Of a DNA stretch of 64,000 bases, positions 12,076 to 23,419 are shown piece by piece. The notes beneath the pieces were generated by a model that did not search any database, was not told where the DNA came from, and saw only the letters and a program-made list of their open reading frames with translations. This DNA comes from Diphasiastrum complanatum (lineage: Eukaryota; Streptophyta; Lycopodiopsida; Lycopodiales; Lycopodiaceae), in assembly GCA_029204225.1 (NCBI GenBank), contig CM055111.1, forward strand, positions 8,940,864 through 9,004,863, read 5' to 3'. A program made the translations under genes and the position numbers. Positions within the stretch are counted from its first letter, which is position 1. Each line of letters opens with the position of its first letter.

Positions 12076-12303
12076 CTTCACACAATGAAGTGCAAGCCTA
12101 GATCTCTTCTTGTATCTAGCTAACTCTTGTGCACCTAGAAGTTCATCTTCATCTTCAATCAAGAATTCATAAAGGTCTTGGAGCACCAAGAGTGACTCCA
12201 TCCTAACCTTCCAAATAGCATAATTTGTAGAGTTCAATCTCTCACTAGCTTCTAGAAGGTATGCTCTAGCAGATCCCATCTTACTAATGACATCTACAAA
12301 CAA
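12067..12303 (-). pseudogene. Ty1/copia gag N-terminus
   Basis: A 78-codon minus-strand frame contains RLNSTNYAIWKVRMESLLV followed by LYEFL, the conserved start of copia gag (UBN2/DUF4219 type: 'L.G.NY..W...M...L...DL'). It lies about 760 bp downstream of the minus-strand primer site at 13,067, the normal position for gag. It is truncated after about 75 residues by joining to an LTR fragment at 12,070. No zinc knuckle, protease or RT remains. Confidence 0.8.
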
Positions 12304-13066
12304 GAAAGAGATTTGATTGACTTGAAACTCACAAAGGTCTCACACTTGCAGTCTTTCACTCAAATTTGATTTCTAATCCAACAAATGGACTTATAATCAC
12401 AGTTCTATCACTCCATCGCAAAGCTGGAATGAAGATAAGATGAAGTGAAAACTACTTTCAAACAAATCTTGCCAAGAAATGGATTTGATTGTCTCTAGAA
12501 ACTCACTAAGGTCTCTCTCTTGTAGTGTTTCACTCAAATTAGATTTATAATCCAACAAATGGACTTATAATCTCAGTTCTAGCACTCCCTCACAAAGATG
12601 GAATGAAGATAAGATGATGTGAAATCTACTTACAATCAAATCTTGCCAGTATTGGCTATTTTTGGACAAAAAAATGATTGAATCTCTTCCTTCCTACTTG
12701 TTGTACTTTAAAGACCCATGTTTAACCTTAATAGGACTTGAACTCAGCCTAGATTAATTAGATTCCATGAAACAAATTCAAATCTAATGGCTAATGATCT
12801 TGGTAGATTATCCTAGTATTTCCACCAAAAACTACACCAACAGTTCACAAATTCAATTTACAATGACCAAATGAAAGTAGTTCATTTAATGCTGGTTCAG
12901 AAGTGCCCACACATGGGAATAGTACAAAATTTGATCCTAAAGAAGTTTGGGATCAATTCCTACCACCAAAACTTAGCACCAAACTCGCCCTCACAAGACT
13001 AGTTTTTAGCATACAAAACTGCTAAAAATGGATTTGAATGGGTCTAAGATCAAAGCCCTTGTACTT

Positions 13067-13079
13067 GGCTCTGATACCA
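13067..13079 (-). other. Primer binding site, tRNA-iMet
   Basis: On the minus strand this reads TGGTATCAGAGCC, the exact plant copia primer site complementary to initiator Met tRNA. It sits upstream of the gag start at 12,303 and directly after an LTR end (...GTACTTTCACA) at 13,080. Confidence 0.85.
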
Positions 13080-14170
13080 TGTGAAAGTACAATACTTTGA
13101 GGACCAAAAATGGATCTTAGAATATCCACAAGAGAGATTATGTGCTTTCTTAACAATGCATCAAAAAACTAGACAATAAATACTGATCTAGATTAGCAAT
13201 TTGACACATAACAAGTATGGATAATCAATAAACAAGATCAAAGACCCAAATCTGAGTCCACACGTGTACTACAGGCTGTAGTACAACCTTCAACCTAAGA
13301 GACAAGTATAAATTGATTTGGTTTCATTTGGATCACAAAAACTCAATGTACAATAGTAGTTGGTTCTGGCTCAGAGATCTAACTTATGTCAAACCTATGA
13401 AGGTTAACTCTTGTAGATGCAAAGGTTATTGACGTTTGTGAAAGTCCTTTAGATAAAAAAATTCACTTGTTTCCTTACAGATCATTCAATATTGGAAACT
13501 AACTCTTGCAGACTTCATCACTGATGGAAAACAACAGTTTAAAGAGAATGGGATGGTTTGTGAAGGTTACTTCTCAGTGGTGCGAGAGTTATTGATGTCT
13601 GCAAGGGTTCAAAATCACTTTTTGGCTCACAAAACATTCAATATCTCAAACTAACTCTCGCAGACTTCATCACTAATAGAAAATGACATTCTAAAGACAA
13701 TGGGATGGTTTGGTGGTGCAAGAGTTATTGTTGTCTATGAGGGTTCATAATCACTTTTTACCTCACAAAATAATCAATAATTTAAACCAACTCTCACAGG
13801 CTCTTCTATGTCCTTGTCTCACTGAGATGGAACTTCAGAAGCTTTTGTGAAGGTTAGTTCCTACAAAAATTTAAAATTTTGATGTCTGCGAGGGTTTTGT
13901 CTTAGATTTTGCTATTCTAGATCTTGGGAACCTTTGTAGAGGGTCTTACTCTGCAAGGAAATCTTGCAGACTTCTCCGTGTCCTGGTTTCAGTGAGATGG
14001 AACTTCAGAGAGCTCTACGAAGGATACTTAGTAGTATTTTTAAATTTTTATAGTCTTTTTTATTTTTTTGGCTATTTTGGCAAAATGGCTGAGAACTAAC
14101 TCTTGCAAAAAGTACAATAGCTTCTACTGATGTGGTAGAAGGTACTGCCAGGTCTACGAAGGTTGGTTTG
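13080..14170 (-). repeat. Copia 5' LTR (minus) with degenerate internal repeats
   Basis: The LTR adjoins the primer site at 13,079; its terminal 60 bases resemble the LTR ending at 6,094. From about 13,430 to 14,170 it contains at least four degenerate copies of a motif like AACTCTCGCAGACTTCATCACT.ATGGAA...GGTTCAAAATCACTTTTT, with periods of about 130-180 bp. Related phrases (CTACGAAGGTT, TGCGAGGGTTC) appear again at 25,920-26,230. The far end of the LTR is not defined. Confidence 0.5.
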
Positions 14171-14263
14171 GACATATTTGAAAGTTATAACCTCTAACCC
14201 ATTTTCCCGCCTAATTTCTCCGCCAAAAAGCTTAACAATTTTTTACTCTCTCAAGGGTTTGTT

Positions 14264-14596
14264 ATGAGTTATTATGATCATTCACTTTATTACAGGGTTG
14301 TTGGAAATGACGTTACATTCTTGCTAATCTTCATCTCGAGTGGTAGAAACAATCAAGATGTGGAGGATATCAATAGTGCTCTTAAGAAGGAATTTGAGGT
14401 GCATAATCTTGGTCATTTACATTACATTTTAGGAATACAAGTGATAAGATCTTCTCAAACTACTTTCATTTGTCAAGAGAAGTATGCTAAATCTACTCTA
14501 GACAGATTTCATATGGTAGATGCAAAATCTTGTGAAACACCTATGGAGTCTCATGTAAAGCTAATTATAAGAGGTAATGAAAGATCAATAGATTAA
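14264..14596 (+). pseudogene. Copia reverse transcriptase, C-terminal part
   Basis: A 110-codon frame reads GNDVTFLLIFIS...DINSALKKEFEVHNLG (shown in part: ALKKEFEVHNLGHLHYILGI) then CQEKYAKSTLDRF and ETPMESHVKL. This is the segment that normally follows the catalytic YVDD. The catalytic site itself is lost: where YVDD is expected the sequence is FISSG. The N-terminal half of a copia RT lies downstream at 14,803 on the same strand, so the order of the halves is reversed compared with a normal element. Non-functional. Confidence 0.85.
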
Positions 14597-14802
14597 TTTT
14601 TACTTCATTGGTGTTTCCTACACATTTCTGATTATCTAAAATTATCTATCACACTCATGCACATGTTCCAATCTGCACGCCTAATTCAATCATAATAGAA
14701 CCTGCTCTATTAGTATATATATACCAAAATTAGACATGATTGAAGACGCTGATATTTGTTTGAATTATTCAAACTTTCACGTTCTCTGAAGGAAAATTCC
14801 TG

Positions 14803-15275
14803 GTGTTTTTTTTTACAATATTTCCAATCAAGTACAACGATGATGGCACCATCAACAAGTACAAAGCAATGCTATGTGCAAAAGGATTTGCTCAAATCCA
14901 AGGCCTTGATTACGAAGAGATCTTTGCACGTATTGCAAAGATGGTGACAATAAGAATCATCATATCTATTGCTTGTTATTTCAAATGGAAGGTGTTCCAA
15001 TTAGATGTTTCCAATGCATTTCTCAATGGATACCTTGAAGAGAAAATCTATATGGAGCAACCTCAAGGATTCATCAAGGATGAATCAAAAGTTTGCTTGC
15101 ATTTCAAAAGTCTTTATGGACTCAAGCAAGCACCAAGATCATGGTATGCTAAACTCAACTCTTTTCTTATCTCACTAGGATTTATCCTAAGTAACTATGA
15201 TCCTTCCATGTATCTAAAGTTTATTGCTAGTGCTCTTGTCATTCTTCTCATTTATGTAGATGATGCACAACCTGC
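14803..15275 (+). pseudogene. Copia reverse transcriptase, N-terminal part
   Basis: The frame shows the RT fingers and palm: YKAMLCAKGFAQIQGLDYEE, VFQLDVSNAFLNGYLEEKIY, MEQPQGF, LYGLKQAPRSWYAKL, and the catalytic LIYVDDA near 15,260. After YVDDA the copia homology stops abruptly, and the frame runs into unrelated sequence of a different transposon starting near 15,290. The first motif normally reads 'FAP', here 'FAR'. It may be the other half of the same RT as 14,264-14,596, or an independent insertion. Confidence 0.9.
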
Positions 15276-15305
15276 TTCTAACCTACATAGAACGTCTAGA
15301 AGGGT

Positions 15306-15713
15306 ATGGTGCACATGCTCTCTTACTATGGTGGTGGAAAAATGGTTCCTCCTTCCACTTTTAGCAGGCACCAATCACTTCAACAAAAATATGGCAATTT
15401 ACTTTCCAGCTTGGGATTTCCTCAATCAGAAGAGGATCATGAAGATATTCCCTTGCATGAAGATGTGTTGCACAATTTCCCTCACGAGGAAGTAGAATTT
15501 GAGGAGCTCGAAAACCTTGGAGATGACCAAGAAGTAGAGGAAATAACTTTGGCAGACCAAATAATAGAAAGGTGTATTGAGTTGCAAACATTGTGGGACA
15601 AGTTTCAAGCACCAATTAGGTTTCAAGATGAAATGTTGCAAGTCTTATTTGGAGACATGGGTGGAGTAGGAGCCAAAAAGAAAAATAATGGCAAAAAAAA
15701 AAATCGAGCCTAG
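15306..15713 (+). CDS. Acidic N-terminal frame of a DNA transposon gene (probable)
   Basis: A 135-codon frame, acidic in its middle (SEEDHEDIPLHEDVLHN, FEELENLGDDQEVEEITLAD) and basic at its end (KKKNNGKKKNRA). It ends 50 bp before the transposase-like frame at 15,756. Fungal and plant Transposase_21-like proteins often have an acidic, low-complexity N-terminus, so this may be the first part of the same gene, separated by an intron or a decay stop. No known domain is visible, and independent function cannot be claimed. Confidence 0.35.
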   Translation: MVHMLSYYGGGKMVPPSTFSRHQSLQQKYGNLLSSLGFPQSEEDHEDIPLHEDVLHNFPHEEVEFEELENLGDDQEVEEITLADQIIERCIELQTLWDKFQAPIRFQDEMLQVLFGDMGGVGAKKKNNGKKKNRA

Positions 15714-15755
15714 CAAACTTTTGGTACACTCCCATCAGATGGGGATTTTGATGGA

Positions 15756-17160
15756 GTGAGGATTCCAACTTGTTGGAATCAATTAAATAATATGTATTTG
15801 GGGCTAGGTATGATTCAACTACAATGCTTCAAGCTATGTATTGGCTCCAAAGATGGCCCACATGATCCCGAGGTGCTCCAACCTACTGCAGAAGATAACT
15901 ATGCTAAAAACGTGTTGTATTGCCTATGCAAGGAAGGTGCACAAAAAAAGAAAATACTGAAGCATGATTGTTTGTCATGTTGCGAGAAGTGCGTAAAGTG
16001 TAGTATGCCAAGGAAAGACATGGTGGTCCTTAACTATGCTCCCATTTGCTTGCAATTGCAATCGATGACAAAAAGTAGAACACTTTGCTATGAATTACTG
16101 AAGATGTGGCGTAACAAAGAGCGATGGTTGGGGAAAGACCTGAAAGAACACCCTGAACAAATATACAAATTTTGGGATGGTGAAAAGTGTAGAGCAATAC
16201 AACAATTTTGGGATCCAAACTCATTTTATGAACTGCCATTAGTTTGTAAAAAGCCTTATTGCAAAAAGAGTTATGCAACGTTTCCCAACAAGTCTTAGGC
16301 ACTCCAAGATGGTTGGAATGGAAAACCATATGAATTTCCATGCGAAAAGTGTCGTTCTTCTATTCGGTGTGAAGAGAATATGTGCAAGGTAAGCTATATG
16401 ACCCATTAGTGATTTGTTTTCTTTTGTTTTGTAAAATGTTGAATATAATGGGAATTATGTGTAATGTGGTAGGGTGATCCTCGCAACTTTGCTTTGCTTT
16501 TGCATTGGGATGGTTTTCAAGCATCTTGAGCAAAGCAGAAAGATTGTGGTGTGATTGAAATCAGCATTCTTAATTCTGGAAAAAGCTCTACCAAAAAGAT
16601 TCTACTAGTTTTGTTCATTCCTTTCAGTTGCAAGAAGCTTATTAAAAGCTCAGTTGATGTCCTTGGGGCTTTCATGAGACCACTTGTGGATAAACTGGAG
16701 TATCTTTTTCTAAGTGGAGCTGAGCTATACTACAACTATCCTCCCGACGATATTTTTGGCTATTCATCAAGAATTTCCAGGCATTGTCAACTACATGCCA
16801 TGTTGATGATGGTAATAGGCAATCATCCTGCCCAATGTAAAACTGGTTTCCTCAAAGATGGTGACCAAGCTAAAGCTCAAGCTACCTTTGAAAATCAGCG
16901 TAAAAACTGTATAGGGCACTATTTCTATGGTGGAAATAGATATCAAACCAGATATCCTCCAACCAAGCGACTAATTTCTGAAATGGTAGAGGCCTTATCT
17001 CGATCAAAGAGGGCATGTACCCAAGCTTAAAAAGAAGAAATACTAAGAGGTGTTGGACTATTAGGAGAGTCAACTCTTTAAAGATTGTATGAATTGTATG
17101 GCTTCAATCTATCAAAAGATTTGGTTTATGATGTCACGCACATCTTTCTCTTGAATTTGT
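15756..17160 (+). pseudogene. CACTA / Transposase_21-like transposase, one intron
   Basis: Exon 1 (15,756-16,388) has Cys pairs (CLSCCEKCVKC) followed by PICLQLQSMTKS and a 'YKFWDGEKC' segment. A GTAAGC donor at 16,389 and a TAG acceptor at 16,472 bound a small intron. Exon 2 reads NFALLLHWDGFQAS, then a stop, then ISILNSGKSSTKKILLVLFI, MRPLVDKLEYL and a 'HAMLMMVIGNHPA' segment. The order 'D/WDG.Q....V..ILN.......N......IPG......L.PLV.EL' followed by 'L.....D.PA' is that of tnp2/Transposase_21 enzymes. A later segment (about 17,090-17,160, LYELYGFNLSKDLVYDVTHI) resembles the 'D.MH' region. At least three stops interrupt it; a stop also falls at 16,296 before exon 1 ends. Confidence 0.6.
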
Positions 17161-17384
17161 TTCACGAATTTAGGAATCAGCAAATGATACAAAAAAAGTC
17201 ATCGATCTAGAAGTTTCAGGTGTGTTCAAGGCTACCCCTCCTCAATCCGCTATGGACATTGGCCACATGTGCCAAGCAAGTATCTTGGAAGGAGAATCAA
17301 AAGCTTATACAATGGTGCTTGCCTGGTGTTGTGACTAGTGTTCATAGATCTTTGCATGACTTAGGTAGGGATTATACCTTTCAA

Positions 17385-18150
17385 GCCCAAGTTGGATACT
17401 GATCTCTTCTACTCTCTGTATCTTTTGCTGTTTGGTGAAAGAATTTGGAAGCCGTAACAAGGCTGCATACATCAAAGTATCTGTCACCGTCAAGTGAGGA
17501 TATAAGACATCATCTTGTGCAACAAAGCCAATCCTGCAGTCAAAACTTTTACTGTCAGATAAGACTCAGCAAGCAATATTATGTGCTCAAAAGGACTTGT
17601 GCCCATGGAAGTTCACTTTTAACTGTTCCTTTTCAAAACCGCATTTCTTCATTCACGAAACTATCACAGACTACCTTCTCCTCAGGCTTTTGTTGTAAGG
17701 CAGTTCGTTGTAAGTGACGCTGCCCGTCACATTCGCCTGGGATACTCTGCCACCGAAGACGTTGAGAAGCGTTGTTTTTCCACAACCCGAAGGACCCATG
17801 ATGGCCAGCACTTCTCCTGGAGCGACTGATCCACTTTACAAAGCGCCACGAAATTTTGTGCTTGGGCTTCAAGAATATTTTGTACTTCACGTCTTCGAAC
17901 TTTTTCACAGCAAAAGCAACAACCACGCGGGTACATCAACAACGGCTTATCAAGGAAGTTTCGGCGTATAACAACACATCAGTTAATATATTCAGCAAAT
18001 TAAAGTCGCACTTCGTCAGAACGTTGTAGGACAAATTTGGCTCACCTTCAGATAAACTGGAAGAGGCGAACTATGACTTCCATATGCACTCCCAGTAACC
18101 TCCACAGCCACATGAACATCTCCTCCGCTCTGATCTTTGTTGCCTTCCAT
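17385..18150 (-). pseudogene. ABCG half-transporter gene fragment, three exons
   Basis: Exon 1 (18,150-18,046) encodes 35 residues starting MEGNKDQSGGDV and ending PLPVYLK before a GTGAG donor. Exon 2 (17,899-17,675) begins FEDVKYKI, then after a frameshift reads [20 protein letters not shown] (intact Walker A) and [20 protein letters not shown] before a GTAGT donor. Exon 3 (17,533 to about 17,385) reads [16 protein letters not shown] (Q-loop region) and [16 protein letters not shown], then LGLERY, where homology ends. The ABC signature, Walker B and all membrane segments are absent. Plant ABCG proteins carry exactly this opening order. The truncated end abuts the transposase-like sequence on the other strand, so this is either a broken host gene or a gene piece captured by a transposon. 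Confidence 0.85.
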
Positions 18151-18368
18151 TGCTACATGTTTTCTAGCTGCATTCTTTGTAACGATCAAAGCAACCAGAT
18201 TTGATGGAGACAGTAAGATCTTAAAGGGTTACTTAAAGTTTCAAGTTGCTACAGCGATTTTTCTAGCGTTTAACAAGAAAGTATTTGCAGACATGCAGAT
18301 AATGTTCTGCAACAGGAAGTTAACATAAGATCTGTGAATTGGGAGCTGATTATGATAGAGACGTTATA

Positions 18369-18610
18369 TCATAGCCCCGTAGGTTTCCGAATAGGAATCC
18401 AGCTAACCATCAGCAACGAGACGCTTGTCACTCTCTGAAGCTTGCATGATTCCTGCAACTGGGGAGCAATTTTGTCCCTGTTACCGTGAAGCTTTTTCTG
18501 GATGTTGTAGAACGTACCGATAATAGATCGCTTTGGCGCTTTGTCGGGAGCTACTCTTCCTGGGTTGCTGTAGTTCGGAGCTAGCCTATGCCTGTAATAT
18601 ATGACACCGT
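18369..18610 (-). other. Unrecognised open frame upstream of the ABCG fragment
   Basis: The minus strand is open for about 75 codons (RLAPNYSNPGRVAPDKAPKR, GTFYNIQKKLHGNRDKIA) up to a stop at 18,369. GC content is higher than in the neighbourhood and the composition is protein-like. It could be an exon of another captured or broken gene. No domain is recognised. Confidence 0.25.
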
Positions 18611-18680
18611 CGAGTAACAACATAAGGTCGAGAAAGAAAAAAAGAAGGTGGTGGAAGATTAGATAGCATTGCAATATTAG

Positions 18681-18885
18681 AATCCACTGATTTCCTCACT
18701 AAGCTTGTAGATATTGTGAATAAGCTACAATGAACATAGAGAACTGATGTAATGCGGATCATACCGAGATAAAGGGCAGACAAAATCCACTGATTTCCTC
18801 ACTAAGCTTGTAGATATTGTGAATAAAATACAATGCGCATAGAGAACTCATGCACCACGGATCATATCGAGACGGAAGTAAACAA
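18681..18885. repeat. Tandem duplication, 103-bp period
   Basis: AATCCACTGATTTCCTCACTAAG... begins at 18,681 and again at 18,784. The two units are about 85-90 percent alike through GATCATA.CGAGA. Confidence 0.85.
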
Positions 18886-19500
18886 TCACGAAGCAATGCA
18901 CAAGTAAAATAGCAAAAGATATGGAAGCAATAGCTCTATATTTAAGACTGAACTCTCTATATTTAAGGAAACACGAGTTGCAAAATAATAGCAGTATGTA
19001 AAAGACTGAACTCTCTATGCCTCTAGTAATCCCCCCTCTCAACACCTCACATTCTCTCCAAAGCGTATTATTATCAACTATGAAGTAGTAGGCTCACTAT
19101 GTACTAGGTATTCCCCATCCGGACTAGGCGGGGTACATGCTAGAGCACCTTGGAGATGCTCCAGTGGCGAGGGTGATGACACCAAGTAGCCCATCGTTGG
19201 ATGGCGAATACAATACATAGTAGCTGCAGATCTACAATGGAGATTAAAAATGCTTTAAAAGCCTTTGTATGGCTCAAAATTTGCATGTTCTTAACCAACC
19301 GGATGATGCCATGTGTTCAATATCACTCCTCACAACTGCTAGTAATTTTATAGTGACCTTTTCATCCACGAATCTTGCCTAAAAAGACGGTGAGTGTTAA
19401 GTGGAGCTATTTTTATGGTGCGATGATCCAAAGTTGGAAACTTCATTAGAAAATACATGATGAGTGATCATACGCAAAATGACATGTTAAACTCAATCTC
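18886..19500. other. No gene recognised
   Basis: Short repeats of GACTGAACTCTCTAT (18,948 and 19,004) and a CT-rich stretch near 19,030 are visible. There is no open frame with recognisable content. Confidence 0.4.
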
Positions 19501-19511
19501 GCTCTACATGG

Positions 19512-19592
19512 AGACCACCTATGACCCAATATACCCTCTCTACTCAAAAGAATGGGGACCACCTATGACCCAATATACCCTCTCTACTCACA
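19512..19592. repeat. Tandem duplication, 45-bp period
   Basis: GACCACCTATGACCCAATATACCCTCTCTACTCA occurs at 19,512 and exactly again at 19,557. Confidence 0.9.
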
Positions 19593-19979
19593 TTTTTTAG
19601 GAATTAAATTTAGCCAAATTCAAAAAGTCACAAATCTAAAGAGGTAAACTGCCCAAGCCTATTTATATTTATCTAGTTTTTATGAGCAATGGCACATTTC
19701 AAAAGAATCCTTAACTTTTTGGTTTAACTTTGTAATGCTCTTGATGCATCTTTTAGAGTTGTCATTACTACCCAAGGTCAATGATAACCAAGGTGTTTGC
19801 TTCACAATAATCAAAGTAATCAACTTTAGTGTTGTAGTTCGAAGGGAAAATTGCTCAACAAGGGCCATATGTCCTTCAAGTGACAACTTATCATTTTTTA
19901 ATAGATATTTGGCTCTTATGCTTTTTGTGTTTATGATTTTGTGCTACTCTAAAAGTGAACAAAAACATAGGTTATCAAT

Positions 19980-20830
19980 AGAACATACAAAGGGAGTTGC
20001 ACAGGTGAAAACTTGTTTGTGTGGATTCCAATGCGTGGATGTTCCATATAAAGGTATAATCTGGTGATAAATAGCACAAGCTAGCCAAAAATTTCAATTT
20101 TGGATTGCATAGGTAATTCACAAAATATCTTGAACAAATCCACATCACTCCCCCTTAGTTGAGATTGATCCATTTTAGTCCACGAATATATGTTGAAACT
20201 TGGTAGGCATTATCTACGAGTGCCTTTGTATGCTTGTCTTTTAGTGAACCTTTGTGAGAATACTAGGTGTCATGTACTTTGTTTACCAATAAACCAATCA
20301 TATAGCACATTTTCTCTAGTTACATGATAATGATGAATATCAATATGCTTAGTCCTAGAATGAAATCTAGCACAAGAACACAATGGCCAAATATCTACTC
20401 ATGATATATTCATGAAACATATAAAGGAGGTCATGTGAGCAAAAAATTGTTTGCATGGATATAGTCATGGATTTGCTTGGAAATAAACATGGAGACCATT
20501 GTTGGATTATTCACACATAGATGTTTCATGCAAATGTATTTCTCGCTACAACTAGCACAAACTTAATGAGAATTCCAATTTTTGAATTGTGTGGATAATC
20601 CACACAATGGTTTACACCAAATCCAAACGCTCCCTTAGTTTACATCCAACCAATTTAACATATGTAAAACTTAGTATGCGTCTTTTAGTACCGACTTTCT
20701 ATGCTTGTCTTGTAGTAATGATTTTGTGAGAATATGAGTTGTCAAATCTTTTGTTTGCAGTAGACCAATTGTATAGTGTCGCCCATCATTATTTTGTCTC
20801 TAATAATATAATAGTGATCCACTTATTGTG
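19980..20830 (-). repeat. Two tandem copies of a copia RNase H/LTR junction
   Basis: Two diverged units of about 480 bp (about 19,980-20,380 and 20,440-20,830) share AT.CACACAA...CAAATCCA(C/A)A(T/C)..CTCCCCCTTAGTT and CTTTGTATGCTTGTCTT-type blocks. On the minus strand the first reads ARFHSRTKHIDIHHYHVTRE just before the purine tract AAGGGGGAG, which is the copia RNase H C-terminus plus polypurine tract. Both are decayed. Confidence 0.55.
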
Positions 20831-20899
20831 CTAACTTTGATATTTATTGATCATGCGTACATATCATGTGCTCAAAGTCGCAATAGATGTATTGTGTTG

Positions 20900-20900
<1 letters not shown>

Positions 20901-20979
<79 letters not shown>
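20901..20979. repeat. (CT)n microsatellite, about 39 repeats
   Basis: Uninterrupted CT dinucleotides. The long Ser-Leu and Arg-Glu open frames across it are artefacts of the repeat. Confidence 0.99.
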
Positions 20980-20984
<5 letters not shown>

Positions 20985-21449
20985 GTTCCTGCATTTGTGC
21001 ATGGTCGTCGAAAATCTTTTTTTTTTTTTTGCGATAATTTTTATTTTGTAACATTTTTTTTTTAATAAACTCAAATTTTTTTCACGAGTAAACCAACGTT
21101 TTGCAATAGTGATCATTAAAAAAATTGCCATACATTTTAAATTTCTTCTATGATCTTAATTTCTTTATGACCAAATGTTTCAAAGAAAACAAACTTTTTT
21201 AATAAGGGCCTTATTTTAAGTTGGTTTAATTATATTTAATTCTATATTTTCTTCATATCCTCACATCTTTTTTGTTTGATCTTGGAATCAAGTATTGTAA
21301 AAATAAGTAAAATTCAATTTAACGAGCCGAATACCATGACTCAGTATTTTTGTAATCCTTACTTAATTTATTATTATTATTCTAAGTACACCCTATTCTA
21401 AGTTAATTTTCTAAGTACACCCTATCCTAAGTTAATTTTTTTTTAATTT

Positions 21450-21790
21450 TCTTCTCAAACACATCATTCGTGAGGGGTTCGCCATTTGAAACATTGTTCT
21501 AGTGCCTCTTGCAGTCATAGCTTCATTGATATGGGCAATGATGTGGTCCTTCACGACCACATGGTAAGGCCTTTTGTGCCCTTTTGTTGAATGAGCAAAT
21601 GTCGGTTGGAGTTGTATTTGGGCATTGCTCCACCCCAGTGAAGATATCTCACAGCTTCTTATCCATCAAAATACTCTTCATTTTGAATTTCCAAATGCTA
21701 TAATTGGACACCTTATCCAATTTACTGGCTTCTCCAAGCACGAATTCTCCGAATCCTACCATTCTGCCAAAAAGTGCTCCTATAATATCT
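21450..21790 (-). pseudogene. Copia gag N-terminus
   Basis: The minus strand reads LGEASKLDKVSNYSIWKFKM followed by KSILMDKKL and a stop, then DIFTGVEQCP. This parallels the intact copia gag at 42,030 (KLDGISNYAVWKFKMKNILM). It is followed by decayed sequence. The protease-like part of a copia element lies upstream on the same strand at 22,262-21,969, that is, in the wrong order. Confidence 0.75.
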
Positions 21791-21968
21791 TAATGAGACT
21801 AAATGGAAGGCTTATATTGTAATGAGAATAGGCATTGTGCCCACTCCTCAGAAATTGGCACTCATCACCATTCGACTCCATGAAATTGGTACATGTCACC
21901 ATTTGTCGACGCAACTTTGTCTCGATCGTTGGTGAGCTCCAGCTTCTGAAACCACAATTTGTTGTTAG

Positions 21969-22262
21969 TCATATGCCTTTTGCTCCTAAATCCACGTACC
22001 AATGCATGTGATCAATGGAATGTTGTGATTCCAATGTCATAGCAAATGTCGTACTTGGGCCTTTATTGTCATTATCATGATCATCTTCAACAAGATTGGT
22101 CAATTGTTTCACCTTGCCCTTTTTAATATCGGCCTTCTTTTTGTGGCAAATCCTTTGCCCAATGTCTAGGCTTTTGGCAATCATAAACACTTGTCTTTTT
22201 TCTTCTTTATCAGTAGGGTGACCTTGGTCTAGGCCTCTAATTCCATTGAAATTAGTTGAGAA
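21969..22262 (-). pseudogene. Copia gag C-terminus / protease start
   Basis: The minus frame contains KSLDIGQRICHKKKADIKKG, matching the zinc-knuckle region in degenerate form, then an acidic spacer, then HMHWYVDLGAKGI, where copia proteases have 'W..DSGA'. The catalytic triplet is altered to DLG. The frame continues upstream only through the GT/GA microsatellite, which is not coding. Confidence 0.6.
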
Positions 22263-22326
22263 TTGAGTTTGATTATGCCAAAAATGACCTTGGAGGACAT
22301 GGTTGACTATGTGTTTGTGTGGGTGG

Positions 22327-22421
<95 letters not shown>
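22327..22421. repeat. (GT)n(GA)n compound microsatellite
   Basis: GT dinucleotides with single interruptions (22,327-22,396) pass directly into GA dinucleotides (22,397-22,421). Confidence 0.97.
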
Positions 22422-22499
22422 GGAGTTACACAGTTTCACGTAGTTCCTCTTGACAAAGCAAGTCTAAGCCCTCTTAAGCCTTCATTTTGGCTTAAATAA

Positions 22500-23419
22500 A
22501 CAATCAACAATCGACGGTGAACAAATTAGAGACAGATTCTCAGAAATTATCAAATGCTCCATTGTTGTCCATGCAACGTGAGTATACACATTAAAAAATG
22601 AATAAGAAGCATGAGGTAGAACCATTGCTGGCCAGCGAGCTACTACAAAGTATAGTGAACTGAAAACTTCATGAATGGTCCATGTTGGTCCATCGATGTG
22701 ATCAGCAGACCTTCCACAATATAAATCCTTGTTATCAAGATGTTATGATTACTTATGTGGAGTGACAACACTTCCCACATACATCTGAAATGATTGCATA
22801 ACTAAAGAGATGATTGCATCAACAAGTCTAGATAAAACAAACCACTTACCATGAAGTAGAAACCAAAGAAGGCAAGCTTGATAGGGTGCACTTTCTACAA
22901 TGAGCAACATGCTGACCTCTCCTCACACCGTGTTGTGAAGAAACGTCAGTCGAGAATGGGTGATATATAGTGGTTTGTGAGGAAGCTTTAAGGATAGTGG
23001 TATTTTTCCTTGATGGGGTGGCAACAAATCCTATCCATTCATTAAAGCTAAGCTTAAGCCAATATTAGAGGTTATCAATTAAAAATGGTAGGAAAATTGA
23101 ATAGTATAGTATGGGCTAGGGGTGGTATTGGTGTAGGACCTTTAAATGAGAAGTTTTGTTGTCTTTGGCATGGCTCAGCGTAGGGAGGTACCTTATAGTA
23201 TAGAAGCATCCATGAGAGAGAGCCTGACAGAGAACCCACCAATTGTCCCTCAATTAGTGAATCCCTTAGGGGGTAGTTAGCCCCTCATAAGGGATAGCTA
23301 ACTGCTCGCCAAGAGACCATTGATATTGTGTGGTAGAACATAGGATAACCCTGGAAAAGAATCTGAAAGAAGAAGTTTGCTGATAATAAGACAAAGTTGT
23401 AGGGTCTTCAATCTGACGA
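22500..23419. other. No gene recognised
   Basis: No open frame with recognisable content. The sequence left of 23,420 (LTR start) has short CT/AG-rich stretches and is probably older transposon sequence. Confidence 0.4.
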
